Source of the DNA: Dromaius novaehollandiae
Lineage: Eukaryota; Chordata; Aves; Casuariiformes; Dromaiidae
DNA: 64,000 bases
Direction of reading: 5' to 3'
Assembly (NCBI RefSeq): GCF_036370855.1
Contig: NC_088103.1
Span: 33,831,904-33,895,903 of the forward strand
This document shows positions 35,201 through 50,039 of the stretch, in pieces. The position numbers and the translations under genes are program-made. The notes below the pieces were generated by a model. The model did not search any database. It was not told where the DNA came from and saw nothing but the letters and a program-made list of their open reading frames with translations. Position 1 is the first letter of the stretch, and the number at the start of each line of letters is the position of its first letter.

Positions 35201-37739
35201 GAAGTCTAGATGAAACAGGCTTGCAGACATCTGTCATTGCTGATTGTCTCCGCTTACTGACACTTAGCACTTTGGCTCAGACAAAGCCAATCTTAAATTG
35301 CAGCATCAAAAATAACAGTTAGCTCTTAATTTATCTCTCTCTTCTTTTTAGCTGTATTGTTTTTTCTTTGTCTGATTATTCTGTTTTTCTCCTACCCATC
35401 TCATTAGGATTTTTTTGCATCTCATGTACTTGATTATTAAATATTATCCTCGTGTTTGCAGCTCATTATTTTATTGAGTTTCTTGCTTTTCTGCTCTGTC
35501 CTTGTATCCATGTCCTTCCCGGGTCTTGCCAGAGTATGTGATCACACTAAATCACCAGATAGCAGTTAGGCTGTGGAAGCAAGAGTTGGGAGTTTTATTC
35601 TCCATTGGCCCACCCAGTGCCCCTAGGCCTGTCCCTGGACTGCACAGTCTGAGTTTCATCCTTGCCTTAAATGATGAATTCAAATAACCAGAAAAGTCTG
35701 GAATGATTTTTTCTTCATGTGATTGTTTTCCCTTCCGAAAACTGTAGGCTATTCTCTCTGGTTGGACTAACTGAACAAGAGGCCCTTCTTTATTTTCAGC
35801 ATGCTGCATATTTATTGAGAAGTACGGTGCCAGGAAAACTTTGGATTATGAGACCAGACAAATCTGTTGTTGCCTTGTTTCACCTTTGCTGGCGCAACTC
35901 CAGGCTGATATGAAGTGTAAGGGCTTGCTGGATTGCCTGCGTGGACAAAGCCCAGACAAAACTCCTGTATTCACAACCTACTGCAGAGCAGATAAACTTC
36001 TGAGGACAGAAAGAGTGGCACTGATGATTTCTTGTGTGTCTCATATAATATAGTAGAATATATCAAAAATTCTTCTTGCTGTGATCCTGCTCCTAAAGAT
36101 TTTAGAGATAGGACCCAAGGGATTAAATGCCTTCAAGTGTGTCCTGATAAAACAGGACTATATTTGTTTATGTAAGCAATTAATATTTTGGCTTTGGCTT
36201 GAGAACGTAATGATCTGCAGGGGAAGGAAAAGAGCACTAGACGAGATGTTCAAACTGCATCTGTGAAACTGCCTGCCTACCTTAGGGTCATCTGAAGGCT
36301 GAGTGAATTGTCAGTGCTGATGTAGCCATTACTATGCAGGTAATACACAGAAAGGTAATTTTACAAATCCTGAAACTGTAAGTTTTAGTGGCAATTTACA
36401 AGTGGGGATAGACTCTTAAATGTATTTATCTGCATTCTTGCTACAAGAGCTCTTTTTATCGCCAGCTCTCCTCTTGCACGGGCCCTGCCTGCCAACAGTT
36501 CTGCAGGCACGTTCTTTCAGTACACGGTGCAAGGTAAAACTTGTTTATGTTTTCAACTAATGTCTTTAATTAAAGAAATAGGCTTTAAAAATATTGCTCT
36601 TATCATGTTCAATCCACTAACTTTTTCATTTACAGCTCTCAAGCTGCTTTTGTCTTTGTCAGCTTTCTCCCCGCCTTGACAGCAGGCGTCTTGCATGTTC
36701 CAGGCTGTGGAGAGCTCTTGAGAGTGAAGTGCCTTGATACTATACCTAGCCCTAAAGAGTAGTGGGAAGGTGGAAGATGGAAAAAACAGACCTTAAAGGA
36801 AGTCTTTTGGTTTTAGTTGTTGGTATTTTTTTTGAGGGCAAATTTTAAAATATTATCAAAAATAAAGAATGATTTTTTTAATTTTATTTTATTAAAGCCA
36901 CAGTGTGCTCTCGAGTCCTTTGTTCAGCATGCTGGTGCTTTTTGCAAGAACTCTTCAATTCTGATCCTAGCTTATACCACATGTCATTGAACAAGCAACT
37001 TTAGATTTCTCATCTTAATGTTGTCATTTTAGATGATGAGCATGCTATGAGCTCTTCTCTTTGTATCAAAATACTGGTAGTTGAGTGATACCTTGTGTAT
37101 AAGTGTTAAGTAATTTCTCTCCTCGGTTGGAGGCCTAGCCAAGAGTCTTCAGGTCTGAATTATTAATTGTTAACTGAGAAACTTCTGTTTTTCTTCTGTA
37201 AGGTTTCGGTCCACGAGTACTATGGTCAAACTGTATCTAATTATTGAGATAGTTTCATTGTTCTTGGCTCCTGCTGTGCTTGAGTGGGGACTACTCTATC
37301 AGCATGTGAAGACACATGAGGATCAAGCTTTTGGGCACCTCATGAATTGCATGTGCTGTTTACTGCGCAGAAAATGAATATTCCAAGTGAAAGCTTGTCC
37401 TTCTTCTCAACTCTTGGTTAACTGCTTCTGTAGTGAAGTTAGAAAGTTGAATTTCTTGTATCATATTCTCCCTTGGAGGCAACAGAATGCAGAGATGCAG
37501 ACTTGGGACTCAACCAGCAGGTTGAGTGAGCAGAGCTGCAAAACGAGAGCGAGCTTGCTGAATCCAAACATAATATCCGAAAAGGGAGTACAGAACTTGG
37601 ACCGGCAGCGCAAGCTATTTTGTTAGCTGCGTTTTAGCTTGAAAAAGCCTCAAATGCATAGAACAGAGAAGTCTGTTTTCTAGACATTCATACCACATAC
37701 CGAAATCTTCGGACGGCTGGGAACCACAAAAACCTACCT

Positions 37740-37801
37740 TTTATTTATATATTTTTATATATTTATATATTTTTATATATATATAAAATCCACATATATA
37801 T
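37740..37801. repeat. AT-rich microsatellite (TATATTT/TA repeats)
   Basis: About 60 bases consist of TTTATATATTTTTATATATT-type units and a run of TA, with a single CC interruption near 37,790. It is self-complementary and could form a cruciform. Confidence 0.9.
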
Positions 37802-40800
37802 GGAGAGTGAAGGGGAGCAGGAGCCTAGAGCAGCTTGCCAGCAGGTCTGCCCACAGCAGGATGGTGCTGTGCTGGGCAGGCAGGGTGGTTTCCAAGTGCC
37901 CCCGAGACGCAGACGTCAGCACCCAAGCTTGCCTTGCTTTCTTTGGCAGTGGGCAGTTGGACTGCCCAGCAACCCAGCTGCTGGGAAGGCTCAGATGTCT
38001 CATTAGTTTCAGTTCTTTAGAGGATGGGATGTTTTTTGTAATACCCAACCTTCTGCAAAGGGTAAGAAGAAGCTCTGATACGTTGAAAAAGGTTGTTTTA
38101 TGTTTGCACACTGAAAAGATATCCTCCATTTCCAAACAAGCTTCTCTTGCTGTTTCACCTTGTATCTTTCATTCAGGTGATGGAATGAACCGGCCAGTTT
38201 GACTTTCTAGGTCTTTAGTGCTAACTGGTCTCAGTCCTGGGTGCTTGGGCTTTCTGTACAGCAGAAGCCTTTCAGGTAACCCTGCTGTCCTTCAGAAAAG
38301 AGACTGAACAGAGCACTTCTGCCTGGGTGGTGGGTGTTCATACTTGCATTCATCGCTGTCATTACTATGAGAGCTTGTGCTGTCTGTGTCAATAACACCT
38401 TTGATCCACTTATTTAAATTAGATAGTGGGTGTCCTGCAGAAGTGATCTCTGCAATAGGTGTGAAGTGCCTTGCAAGGTTACGCTGCCACATGATGGTTA
38501 GTAAAAGTTTATAAAACCAAGCTTTAGACTGTGAATAGTTTTCCAAGCACAGTTCTCTGTGTTGTAGTCTGCAGCAAGCATGATTTACTTGCATCTGACT
38601 GACCTTGTGTAGACTTGTGCCCATGCAAGTAGCAGATGAAATCAAGTGATCTGAGCACTAATCTGCAAGTCACAAACAGTAGGCAATTATTTAGTGAGAA
38701 TGCACCACAAGCCTCTTGCTGCAGCATTTTCATTGAAAAGGTCACTTCCGTGAGCTTGTGAGCAGCTGAATTTAATGTTCTTTCTCAGCAAGGCAGGCCA
38801 CACTGGAGAGCGCATGATTATAATAAATACAACTTTGTTCTCAGCTGAAAAATTCATCTGAAATAAATTTTTCCAGCCCTTCCAAGAAATGCTTCTAGTA
38901 AGATAAATAAAAGCAATTCTTGCTGATTTTGCATTCATTCAGCAGGAATGTTAGTGGGAGTAGGGTGCCTCCACTTAAGTCACTCATCACAGTGCCTTCT
39001 GGGCTCTATCAACTTGTATATTCAATAGCTGGCTACGACTAGCATTTGCAAATTGAGTTGCTCGCAAACCACTTAAAACCAAGTTCATTGTTTCCTATTT
39101 GCTTTGAATCCTGGTTACCACTTTGAGTGAAATTGTTCTTAACAGCAAGTACAGAGAGTTCAGTTAGGCCCTCAGTTTGGCTGAGCTTTAAGCAATGCTT
39201 TGATAGGTGCATCTGTTTTTAGGGACGTGCATGTATTCATACGAGCTTCTGTGGCTTTTCTGGTTGGCACTGCTGCGTAGGCAAAGTAGACTTGTTTGCT
39301 TCTGTGTTCTGTTTTGCAACACTGGAAATACAGAAAAAAGTCTCTGCCTAAACACAGAAAGAAAAGCTTACGGGATTTTTTTTTTTCTGAACTTCTAAGC
39401 AAGTACTTAAGCAGAAAATCCCCTCTTTTGCTTTCATCTTTCAGAAGACTGAGCAGAGTGTGCAATGCTCTGACTTCCCAGATTCTTTTACTTTTTTGAC
39501 CAAGTATAGCAAAGGGGCTGTACTAGCTGGTCACGGTCCTGCCGACAATGAGAGTTGAGTCTTTGTGTCGTTTCTTTGGGTCTGTGAGCAAGTTTAGTTA
39601 CTTTTCAGGTTTCGGAGGAGCTGTACTGGGTGACCATCGAGTGTCTTTGCCCTTTCCCTGTAGAGATACCAGATAAGCGGTTCCCGTCTTCTCTGCTCCT
39701 AGGCCGGACTGGAAACTGCCATGACCTTGGGTTTGGGAACCTCCTGGTGTTATCGTACAGCTGCTCATTGCTGCAAGGTCGTTGTTTTGCAGGGCTCTGC
39801 TGCGGAAGCTGTGAGGCTGCAAGGGAGGAAAGACTTGTACGGCAACGTCAATGGTAAATGAAAGATAACACAGCCATTCTAGCCTTTTGATGAATTTGGC
39901 CGGCCCTGCGCTCTTCTGCTTGGCATGATGAACCCCGTGTAAGCTGCGGCACCTAGCATCTTGTCTTGTTTCCTTTCTTCCTTTTCTTTTTGGTGAGGGA
40001 CAGGTGCAGAGGCCTTTCTAAAGGAAAGAAGAGCTTGGTTTCTGGCAGAGAGAAAGTGGAGGGAGCTCAGTGAAATCTGACCACTCAGACTTCATTAAAT
40101 GAAAGTGAAGGAGAGGAGGGGTAGAAACTCATTTCTACTTGCATTCATGGTCTGTGCGGTAGATATTCATCTCTCAAAAACTTGATATCTCTTCAAGCCA
40201 CTGTGGATTTCCACTGATGTTGGAGAATGATCAAAGGGAAAATATGCTCTTTGTCATCAGACTATCAGTTAGCACCTTATGGTCGCGTTCCATATTGATC
40301 AGGAGCAGATTTCATCAGCGCTTAGATGATGACCGTCTGCCTTTTTTTTTCTCACGGTATTCTTTCCTCTCCTTGCTGGTTGTCTTTGTTCTTCCCGCCA
40401 CATTCCTTTTCCTGCAAGTCTTTGTGTTCGCTTTATTTTATCTGTTGCGATGATCAGGAATTGCATGCTTGGTACTTGCTAATGAAGCTGCTTTGGCAGT
40501 GAGAGCACCAGGGAAGCTCATTTAAACAAAGTGGTGCTTTAGGATGTCTCTAGGCATCCTGACCCTATGTGCAGACATGGTTTTTTTCGTAAGGTTGTCT
40601 TGAACTGTAGAGTTAGAAAATCGGTCCTAAAATGAAAAGATACGTTCTACAAAATGTGAATTTCGCATGGGCTGTGTAAGCTTGTAGTTTGTGTTAGGTC
40701 TGGTCTTTGGAAAATATGCAGCATCGTCATCCAGGAAGTTACAGTGCAAGAAACATGGGGAACTTCTGAAAGTCACATTAATGGTGTCCCCTTGGAGAAT

Positions 40801-43800
40801 TGCCTCAGAAATCCTGACCTCGGCATTACTGCCACGTGCTTTATACGAGGCTCGCAAAGGAGGTCGCTTGGGCAGTTGCCAGATTCTCTAGGTTACATAC
40901 ATTAGCACAGCGCTGTGACCTGCAGCAGGAATAATGCCGTGCTTCCCAGAAGACTGCCCAGAGACTCGTCCCCTGCGCGTGGCGTGTGTGATGCTGCTCT
41001 GATCTACAAAGCACTCCTTGTTTTGCTCCCTGTTGCGTTTCATATGGTCAAGTCGCCTAAACCTTTCACTAGTAGTCCATGTAGTTGATTTTTGGGGGGG
41101 GCTAGAGTTGGGGTGCTCTTTGGCACCTCTCATCCTTGCCAAGCCCCTGTCCAGGGCCAATGTGTCAGGTTTTAGACTGACCTGGATGCCGAGTTCCCTA
41201 TCCCCATCTACCAAAGGTTTCCTGCGAGAGATGTTAATGTTACTCTCCTGTTTATCATCCCTGACAACAGTTGTTATTTAAATGTTGCTCAAGATTTGCA
41301 ACGTGATCTTGGGATGGCTGCTAATTCCTTCAGATCCATGTTTTGTTTCAGAATTTCTGATTCCATTTTCTGTGACTAAGTTCAGTTGTGTGGATTAGGG
41401 TTTACTGCTGTAGGTACGTCATTCTGCCTTTGAAGCTGCTTGCTCACGCTTTCCCGGGCGAGCTCCGGCAGACACGTTTAGCAACAACAGAGATCCTATC
41501 TTTCTCGAAAGCTGCAAAGGGGTTAATCAGAAGGGTGTTTATGAAACCAGGTCACTTCCTAGACCCTTAAAAGCTTTTACTGTGATCTGTGATGCTTTTG
41601 GAAGACTTGTCACCTGTTTTTGTAATTTACATTGCATTTTTTCTTTTCTTTCTTGAAATTGTTTTAATATGACCTTTGATAGGTGACTCTTCTCAGCGAG
41701 TTCCATGCTGTGTGTTTCTTGGACACAAGCTGGAGAAAGTGACTGTCTTCACGTGGATGACTTAAGATTTTTGGCTGGTATGTTTGGGGAACAAGCACAG
41801 GACATCTGAAGTACTTATGTAGCTTAAAAGCAAATCTAAGAAAAGGACTAACACCCCCAGGCAGGCAGATAGGTGTTCATACAGATGCTTTTTCTGGAGA
41901 GCCTTTTTGTAGTAGCGGTCACAGTTGCAGTTGAGTTTACTTATGTGTGCAGTGAAAGGGACTGATGACTATTCAGGGCAGAAATATTTTTCACAAGGGA
42001 GATTAAAGGCATTGCTGCTGGTCAGGAAATTTCTTTGTGTGGAGGCTCTCGGTCGAAATGGAGCACCTGCGCATATGTAGTACTTCTTTTAAAATGTTAA
42101 ACAGCCTCAGCCCTCTGATGGAAATTGTTAATTGTGCTTTTGGCTTTATCTGCCTATCTGGCAGATGTACCATTGTGAAATTTTCACAACCTAATAAAAT
42201 ATTACAGGATGCTTCACTTCAAGAGGAAACTTCATTGCGGCTTTCAGCTCATGCCTCTTTGAAACCAGGTGAGAACTTGTGCTTGCCTCATCAGGACTTA
42301 CACCTACCTCCACTGGCATAGCACCAGGATATTGATGCAAGGTCCATGGATTACAAAAAGTCTCAATAATTCTGGTAGGGGAGATGTTAGATGCCAGGCT
42401 CTGCATATTTGGTATGATGCAGTTGATGCATAGATTATGAAAATCTTAGTTTTCAATGTATTGACTCAAAGTGGAGTAATTTCTGCATTTGAATTCAACT
42501 TGTGTCTTGATTTTTAGCACATTTCTAAAGGTGTAAGGTGTCTAAAGGTTTTGGACTTGCTGTATTTACCCAAGTCTAGTAGCAGATGCTGAGCTTTGTG
42601 AGCTGTGACTTATGGTACGAAGCTTGTAACATAAGGATCTTCCAAAAACTCGTAGGAAACATCTGGTGACCATTCTTTATATTTTGCTGCTTGTTGGAAT
42701 TGCACAAATCTAGAATCTTTTGTTTCTGAAGATTTTATTTGTCTAATATCTTCTCCCCAGGAAGTATCATCTCTTGGGATTTAAGTATTTGCTAATGCAA
42801 ATCTCTGCGATCAAAGGATTGTTAAAGAACTATTAAGTGTCACATCATTAGGTCACCAGTTCAAATCTAGTCCAAAGGGGTAATGGATATTTTATATTCC
42901 TAACAGCTTTCATCGAGATTTACAGTTAGTTGCTTTAACTACAGCCAGAGTGTTTGTTATTCAGAGAATTATGAATTTATGTGAAAAATAAAGCCTAGAA
43001 GCAGATTTTTCCATAGGAAAAATGCCCGTTTGACTTCTTTTAATATCTGTATGTGGTTGTCAGTGTCTGCAGTGCTTTAGAAGCAGTAAAAGTAGTGTCT
43101 TCTCTGAAGACTGTGAGATCTGCTAGGTATGATGTAATGCAGAAAGATGACCCTGCTGAGTGGTGAAATGCATCCATTAGTTGAGTCTGGGTTTTTTTGG
43201 TGTGCTTTTCTGTGACTTTTAAATTGCAGGAGCCCTTAAAGCAAGTAAGGGAAGAGAGAGGCTTTGAAGAGAAAAGAGTGAGATTTTGATATCACAAATG
43301 CAGGGAGAGCATTTCAGATGGTAACAGAACGCTTCTGGATAAAGTACTTTTAAACCTCTTCCAGGTAGCAGCTCTTCTGTAGAATGCTTCTGGTTAGGGT
43401 TTGGTTTTGTTTGGTTTGTTTCTTCCAGCATTCATGTCAAAATCTTTGTTTAAGGCTTCGCTTCTCAATCTCACCTCTGATTCCAGGTTTGTGGTCAAGA
43501 AGCGTGGACTTCAGTTTAGAGCAAAATCTAGTACCTATGACTACAAAGTTAGTCCCTGTAGTTTAACTCATTGGACTGTACGTTCCCCAGTGTGTAGAGA
43601 GCTTGAAGTAGTTCTGTTCGGATATACAGGCTTTCACGCTTTTTGCAGTGAAGGTCCTTGTTGGTTCATTATTCTGAAGCTGGGAAGTTCTTGCAATCTC
43701 TTTGAGGTATGTTGGGATATAGAAAGTTTTGTGAATTTGGCTTGACCTCTTGCGTGCTGGGATCTGCTTGCAACCATGTCTTGTTTCCCACCTTTCCTGA

Positions 43801-46800
43801 ATGTTTCCTGAACACTCTCTGGCTTGTTTCAGGGACCAGATTGGCAGCTTATCAGGAATCAATAGCTGGAGTCCTTCAGGAAGGAAGCTGAAGATGCTGA
43901 AGTATGAATACGGGTGTCCTGATTGTTAGAGTCTGTTAGCAGAGACCTCAAGATATGAAGAAGAGAGATGTTGAAGCCGGTACAAGCGTGCTCTTTCTTT
44001 GTGTTCCCGACTTGAAAAATTAGGATCTGAGCTGGCTTCCCAATCCCAAAAGTTGTTGCATAGTTTCCCATGCACCTAGGGCCATGGGGAAATCATTGGT
44101 GAGTTTTGTCTGCATTTTCAAGTACAAAAAGTATTTATGGGGTGTGGAGACAGGAAAAAAACATGTTTTATGGTATAAAAAAATACTGCTTGTAGAACTT
44201 GAGTTGTCACTGTGGCATTTTGTGCCTGGGATTCCAATGTTGTATGTCTTACAAATATGTGTGTATTACTGCAAGGAGTGGGGAGGGAGCTGTCAGTCTT
44301 CAGTCACATGGAGTTCTGATTTTCTGGCACTTTGGGAGAAATTTCTGAGAGCATTAATTTTCATTCCTGATGCCACTTGCTGCTACCACTTCCCTGGTTA
44401 TCTCAGAGACTGTTGGCATTATATTTATCACTTCCTATGTAGAATATTGTGTTATAATCGAATATGTCAGAAGCATTGAGCTTATTTTTGCCTTTTTTAA
44501 TGGTGATTTGTTTTATAAAGGCAGCATTAAGGTTCTGGCTTAACAAAGGAATATTGCTAAACAACTTCTGTCTGGATTTTAAGTCTCTGTTTTCTGGCTT
44601 GTAGCTGTGATTTCAGCCAAAAACTCTGTGTGGCTGGAAACCTTCATAAATTATCATCCGTCTTTGTGCTGGAGACTAAAAGGGGAGAGTTACTGAAATG
44701 CAAAGGAAACCTCATTTTTTGGAAAAGCTGAGTCATGGCAAGATTGAGAAGTTGGAAGGGAAAATTGAAATCTGGTATTTATTTACTGTCGTTAACAATG
44801 AAATCCTCCATGTTTAGATTGAGGTATGCTTTCAGTCTCCTTGCTATCCTGAAGGAGTGAAAAAGAACATAATAATCTTAATGTGTTCAGTCTTTGGCCT
44901 AGGACAGGGGTGAGTTGCCACATTTTTCTCTGATAATTCACTGGAGATTGGAGATCTGGTCGACACGGTTGTCATCAACAGTTGTTAGCTTGCACAAATA
45001 GGATGACTTGATCCATATTAATTTTCCCTCATTATGGAGAAATCAAAATATCTTGAGGTGTCTAATTCTGAAACTTGTCATATCTTACTTAAAAGTAACA
45101 AAATTCAGATCTAAGTTAATACATATACAAACATTAATATACTGAACTAGCATTAAAAACATGTAAAGTCTTTTGCATAGTGTAAAATAACAGAAGTTAT
45201 CTATAAGAGTTAATGACTCTGCCTCTGATATGGTAAATTCTATTCTTATTCTGCTGATAGAAAATCAAAGAACAGAAAATTGTGACTTTGCCAAATGTGA
45301 AGTCCATTGCAATTTGAGAATGGACCACAAGTCATTTTGAGTCCTGATTCTGTGCTTACATAAAGAACAGAATTTGTCTTACAAAAAAAAGAAAGCGTTA
45401 TGTGTCTTTTGCAAATAGGTGAAATAGATTGCAGAAGAACCTAACTGTGAACAGGAAGTAACCATAAATTTAGGTGTGCAGGCATCAAGCATGGCTGAAC
45501 TAGACTGCAATTAATAAAGATAGACCTCCTCCTCTTTGCTTTTCTGGCTTTAAGTAGGACCAGAGAGCACCTTCTCTGGTTAGGGCTGAAGAGGCTTTTT
45601 AAACCCCTTTGGTGTGCGTGCTGTGTATTAATAGAAGTTTTGGTGCCACATGTTCATAACGCAGTCTGTTGGCCATGTGAAGCGAAGCTGCAAGTTGTTG
45701 CTGGCCCGTGGCCACTGCTTTCCCACCCCTGGTGTCAAAGAAGTGTTTAGGTATTAGTAAGATTTGGTGCTGGTCAAACAGAACATGCGCATTTCAAGGT
45801 GTCCCAGTGTGGCTTTCTGTCAGGCTGCCAGACTTGCTTTCCTGAGCCGTTCCAGGCAATGAAGGACCTTTTGAGATTGCATTGATCAAGATAGAGTGGG
45901 TGTGTTCCTCATTCAAGGGGAAAAATGAGGTCAGTGGGAATGAATGCTGTGCTGCAGCTCAGACTGGAAAAGATATTTCTTGGTGTCCTGGGAAGAATAT
46001 GTCTCTGATTTGTACTTTGGGGTATTTAGTCTAACACGGCAATCTTAATGTTACATGGCAGGTGACATTCTTTTCTCCCTTGCGGGGCTGCCCTATATGT
46101 TCAGGTGAAGGCCAGTTTGTACCTCGTCCTCTGCTTCTTCCTCTGGCAGAGATGTCCTTCTCTCGTCCAGGCGTACACATGCTTCAGCCTTGCCTGCCGC
46201 CTCCTCCAGCCAGGAGGGGCTGCTCAGATTTCCCTTCCAAGTTGCTCCTTGTAGACGGGGCAGGACGTCCCAGCCTTCAGGAAGCTGGGTGCCTGGTTTT
46301 GAGTCACCTCCCCAAGCTTTCTGGATGAGACAGTAGAACAGGAGCTGTTTGGATAGCAGGCTTCCTCAGGAGCTGTTGCTGTGGTGGGAACAAGGGCAGC
46401 CGGGACAGCAGCAGACCAGGCGATCCTCCCGTACACTACGTCTGCCAGTGGGACCCAAAGGAATACGAGTGAGATGCTCTCTTATACCCTTCTCTTCTCA
46501 CTTTTTGGGTGAGGTCTGCTTGTTAGTTCAATGAGTGAAGAATATTTTCTGTCTCGGAACACATGCAGAAGCAGGAAGGCTAAATATACTCCTCTTCAAA
46601 CCTCAGACAAGCTAATTTTGGTATTCTCATTGTTCCCCACATCTTCTGTACTGCTGCACTGACATCCCTCGCAAGTTGAAGGCCAAGTGTGGTTGGTTTT
46701 GTTTTGTTTTTTAGTCTTGCTTCCCTCCCTCCACAGTTTAACTTTTCTTATGAGGTTTATCTCTGATCAAAGGATATTAACAAAATCCTTATTTTCTTGG

Positions 46801-49800
46801 TTTTATAAATTTGGCTTCAAATATGCTCTAGTAGAAACTTGGCAAACACTGTCTTTGTATGCAAACATTTGGGATGGGATAGAGGAACACTTGGCTGTTA
46901 AAAAGTTACATATGGGAAAGTCACATGGAGTGTTGCGTTTTATTTATAGTTCTGCAAAGTCCTCTTCTAATTTGAAAAAGTAGAAAAGACTAAATAGCGG
47001 CTTCTGGAAAGCAAACAGCTAGATTTTTTTTTTTCCCATGAGTATTTTTAACACAAGTATTAACTTCACAGATTGTAATGTTCTTTCCTTCTTAAAAATA
47101 TATATGTATTTTAGCTTTCAGGGTGTATGATATGGCTAAACTAACATTGCTATGAAAACCTTAAATCCTGCAGTTTCTTGCTTTTTAAATTCTAATTGTG
47201 AAGTCATAAGATATGTTTTGTTTTCATTTAGTATATACAGTAGTGAGCTTCCAGAAAGTTAACTTGATTTACGGTGAGTGTACCCAGTGGGGAACCATAC
47301 ACCTTTCACCTTTGTCTCCTAATGAAGGATAAAAGTAGTTCTTTTAAAATCTCTTTTCCAGAAAAAAACTATTTTTAAGCGTTAAATAATGTTTAAGTAA
47401 GAACTGAGGCTGGATTTTCAGCCTTGATTGTACCTGTGGACATTTCCAACTACAAGTCCATGGAATAATAATGTTACCACTTAATAGTGCAGCCCTGAGT
47501 TTTACATGGGCTGGATTCTGAGCAGTGTTTTGCTGATATCAGTATGGCCTAACTGTATTACGTGAAATTGCTTGAAGAGGACTAAAGGAAGAGTGATGGC
47601 AGAGGTCCACCTGGAAGGCTCTAGTGTTCTGCTGCTAGAATTGCTGAACGTGGCAAACGCTTGGTAGAACAGCATTTAAGGTTACACTTGGAGCCATTAG
47701 GTTATAAACAAAATATTTTACATACTCACGTTAATATTCTCCTGAACATCAAGATTTCCTGAAAGGTATGAGAACAGGCAGCAGAGAAACTTTTCACTTC
47801 TTGAGGTTTATCCACAATTTTCTAGATCGCTAAAGCTCAACTGTCTCATGAAGAAATTTCCACAAAATGAATTTTTTATGCAATTCTCAAAATGTGTATG
47901 TGTCAGGGGAATATATTGGGTAGTGTCCTTCCTTTTAGATGTCAGCTTTTCGTATTTTTGCTGGCTGTTGACCACTCTTCTGAGATATAGCTCACTATTT
48001 TGGACGATCTTTCTGACTCAAATTTGGTAAATTATGTGAACCTTAGTGTTCAAGAATGCTTTTGGGTCGTGCGCTGTGTTGGGAATAAACATGGCAAAAG
48101 CATGAAATTCTTGACAGAATGTCTGAATCTGTGTTTTCGGGTAGAAAAGGGAGTCCTTTTTTTTTTCTAGTCCTTGCTAAGAAATCCCTCCTCAAAAAAA
48201 ATCATCTTCATCCTTCTTGAGGATGCCAGGGTTTCTGAGAGATCTCACCTCCCATGTAATTTCTTGCCAAGAATGAATCTTTCTTGTGCAAAAATCCTGC
48301 TTTGGTGCTAGGCATGATCCAGGTAAAACTAGGTCTGAGGGGGGCTGCGTTGTACTTGTCAGCTTGTCTTTTGGCCTGGCATTAGCATCTCCTGCCTTGA
48401 CTGAATTTTTGGTGTCTGTAGTGGTGTATCAGCAGCAAGGTGCCTGTGCGCCTTGCTTGTGCCGTCAGCCAGGCTGGGGCAACGCTCTGAAATACATCAA
48501 AACCTCTAGGCCACCAACTTGTCCTTCAGAAGCAAATTTTATTTCAGATTGCACTGCTGCTTTGCAAAATACCAGGATCTATAGACCTGGCAGGGTGGCT
48601 CTGACAGTCATCCAGTTTCAGCAAGATCTTGGCTCTCTGTTGAATGCCTGACTTAAGTGGCGTTTCTCAGACCTGAAGATATAACTCGCTAGCGACAGCC
48701 TTGCTGTCTGCGTGCATCCAGATTTCTTGCCGCTCATCTAGGTGAGAGAGAGAAAAAGCAGAGAGCCTGGATGAAAACCTGGTGAGAGCTGCCGTAGCCA
48801 GCAGAGAGATTCGGAGGTGAGTTGCAGTTTGTAGACTGCAGGAGCCACTGGTGCATCTTTCCACTCCTGGAGAGTTTGGGAAGCAGCATTTTCCCATGCG
48901 TTTGCTGAGTTTTCAGCAATCTGGTTATCCCTCAGGGTAGTTTTAAAGCCAGTTGCAGGCGATTCGACAGCGGTGCTTTACACTGATGAGGAGCAGCAGG
49001 GCTGTGCTTCCTCCTGCCTGCCTTCCCAGCAGAGCTGTGCAGAGGCTCGGCTGCTCGGCGCTGCACCGCTATTAAAGCACAATAATGGCTTTTAAAGCCC
49101 AGAGACTCTTCTGTTAGTGCACACGTGAGCTGTGCAGTGGCTGTGTGTTCGAGAACTAAACCTGCCCCAAGGTGCTCAATAGCAGGAAAGCTCTTTGATT
49201 CACCTTCGTTATTGACCTGGGTTCCTGACCGAGTCCCCAAAGCGTTTTGCAGAGTCTCTTTTGGTGTCCGAGGGACCAGCTGAAAGCCACTAGCTGCCTT
49301 GCTTTGGCAGACACCACTTCCATTTCACTAATGAGTTTCTACATTTACAAGAAATTGCTTTAGCTTTCTTCAGTGAAACTTTCCTTTGAATTTCCCAAGA
49401 GTTTGGGGGATGTTTTGCGGGTCACTCCCCCCCGCCCCTCCCCGGGGAATTTCAACTCAGCAGGAGCTCAGGCTTCAACAAATAGTCCAGTGTGTGCGGA
49501 CACCTTAAAAGACAAAGCCATGCTGTCACTTTGTGCTGACTTCCTTCCACAAATGGTATATACGTTTTAAGCAGTCGACCATTTTTCTTTCTCCTACCAG
49601 ATCTGCATTTTAAAGGGATCTTGTAGTTTTTTATATTATTATTCGCTGAGGTTTGGAATCGCTTATTAAATTCAGTCTACCAAAACTGAAGGACAGTAAA
49701 GGTTTTACTGTTTGTGTAGTCCACCTTTCGGTGTAATAATTGTATTGCAGCTAGCAAGGAACACTCAAAGGCAGAAGAAAAGGTTCTGCAAATATGGCAT

Positions 49801-50039
49801 TAAAGGTGAAAAAACGAAGGACAGTATTAATCTGTAATTTAACGAGGGAAGTGAAAAAGAAGTAACTGATATAGAGACTGAAAGGGTCTGGGGTCTGCTT
49901 TTTCTTCTGTGCCTGGGGGGGGAACAAAACCGAAAACACACAAACTCCTAGCTGTAATCCAACACTGATTAAAATGAATGCTAAATATAAAGGGGTCAAA
50001 GTAAAGGAACAGAATAAGGAGAGAGAGGATAAAAAATGG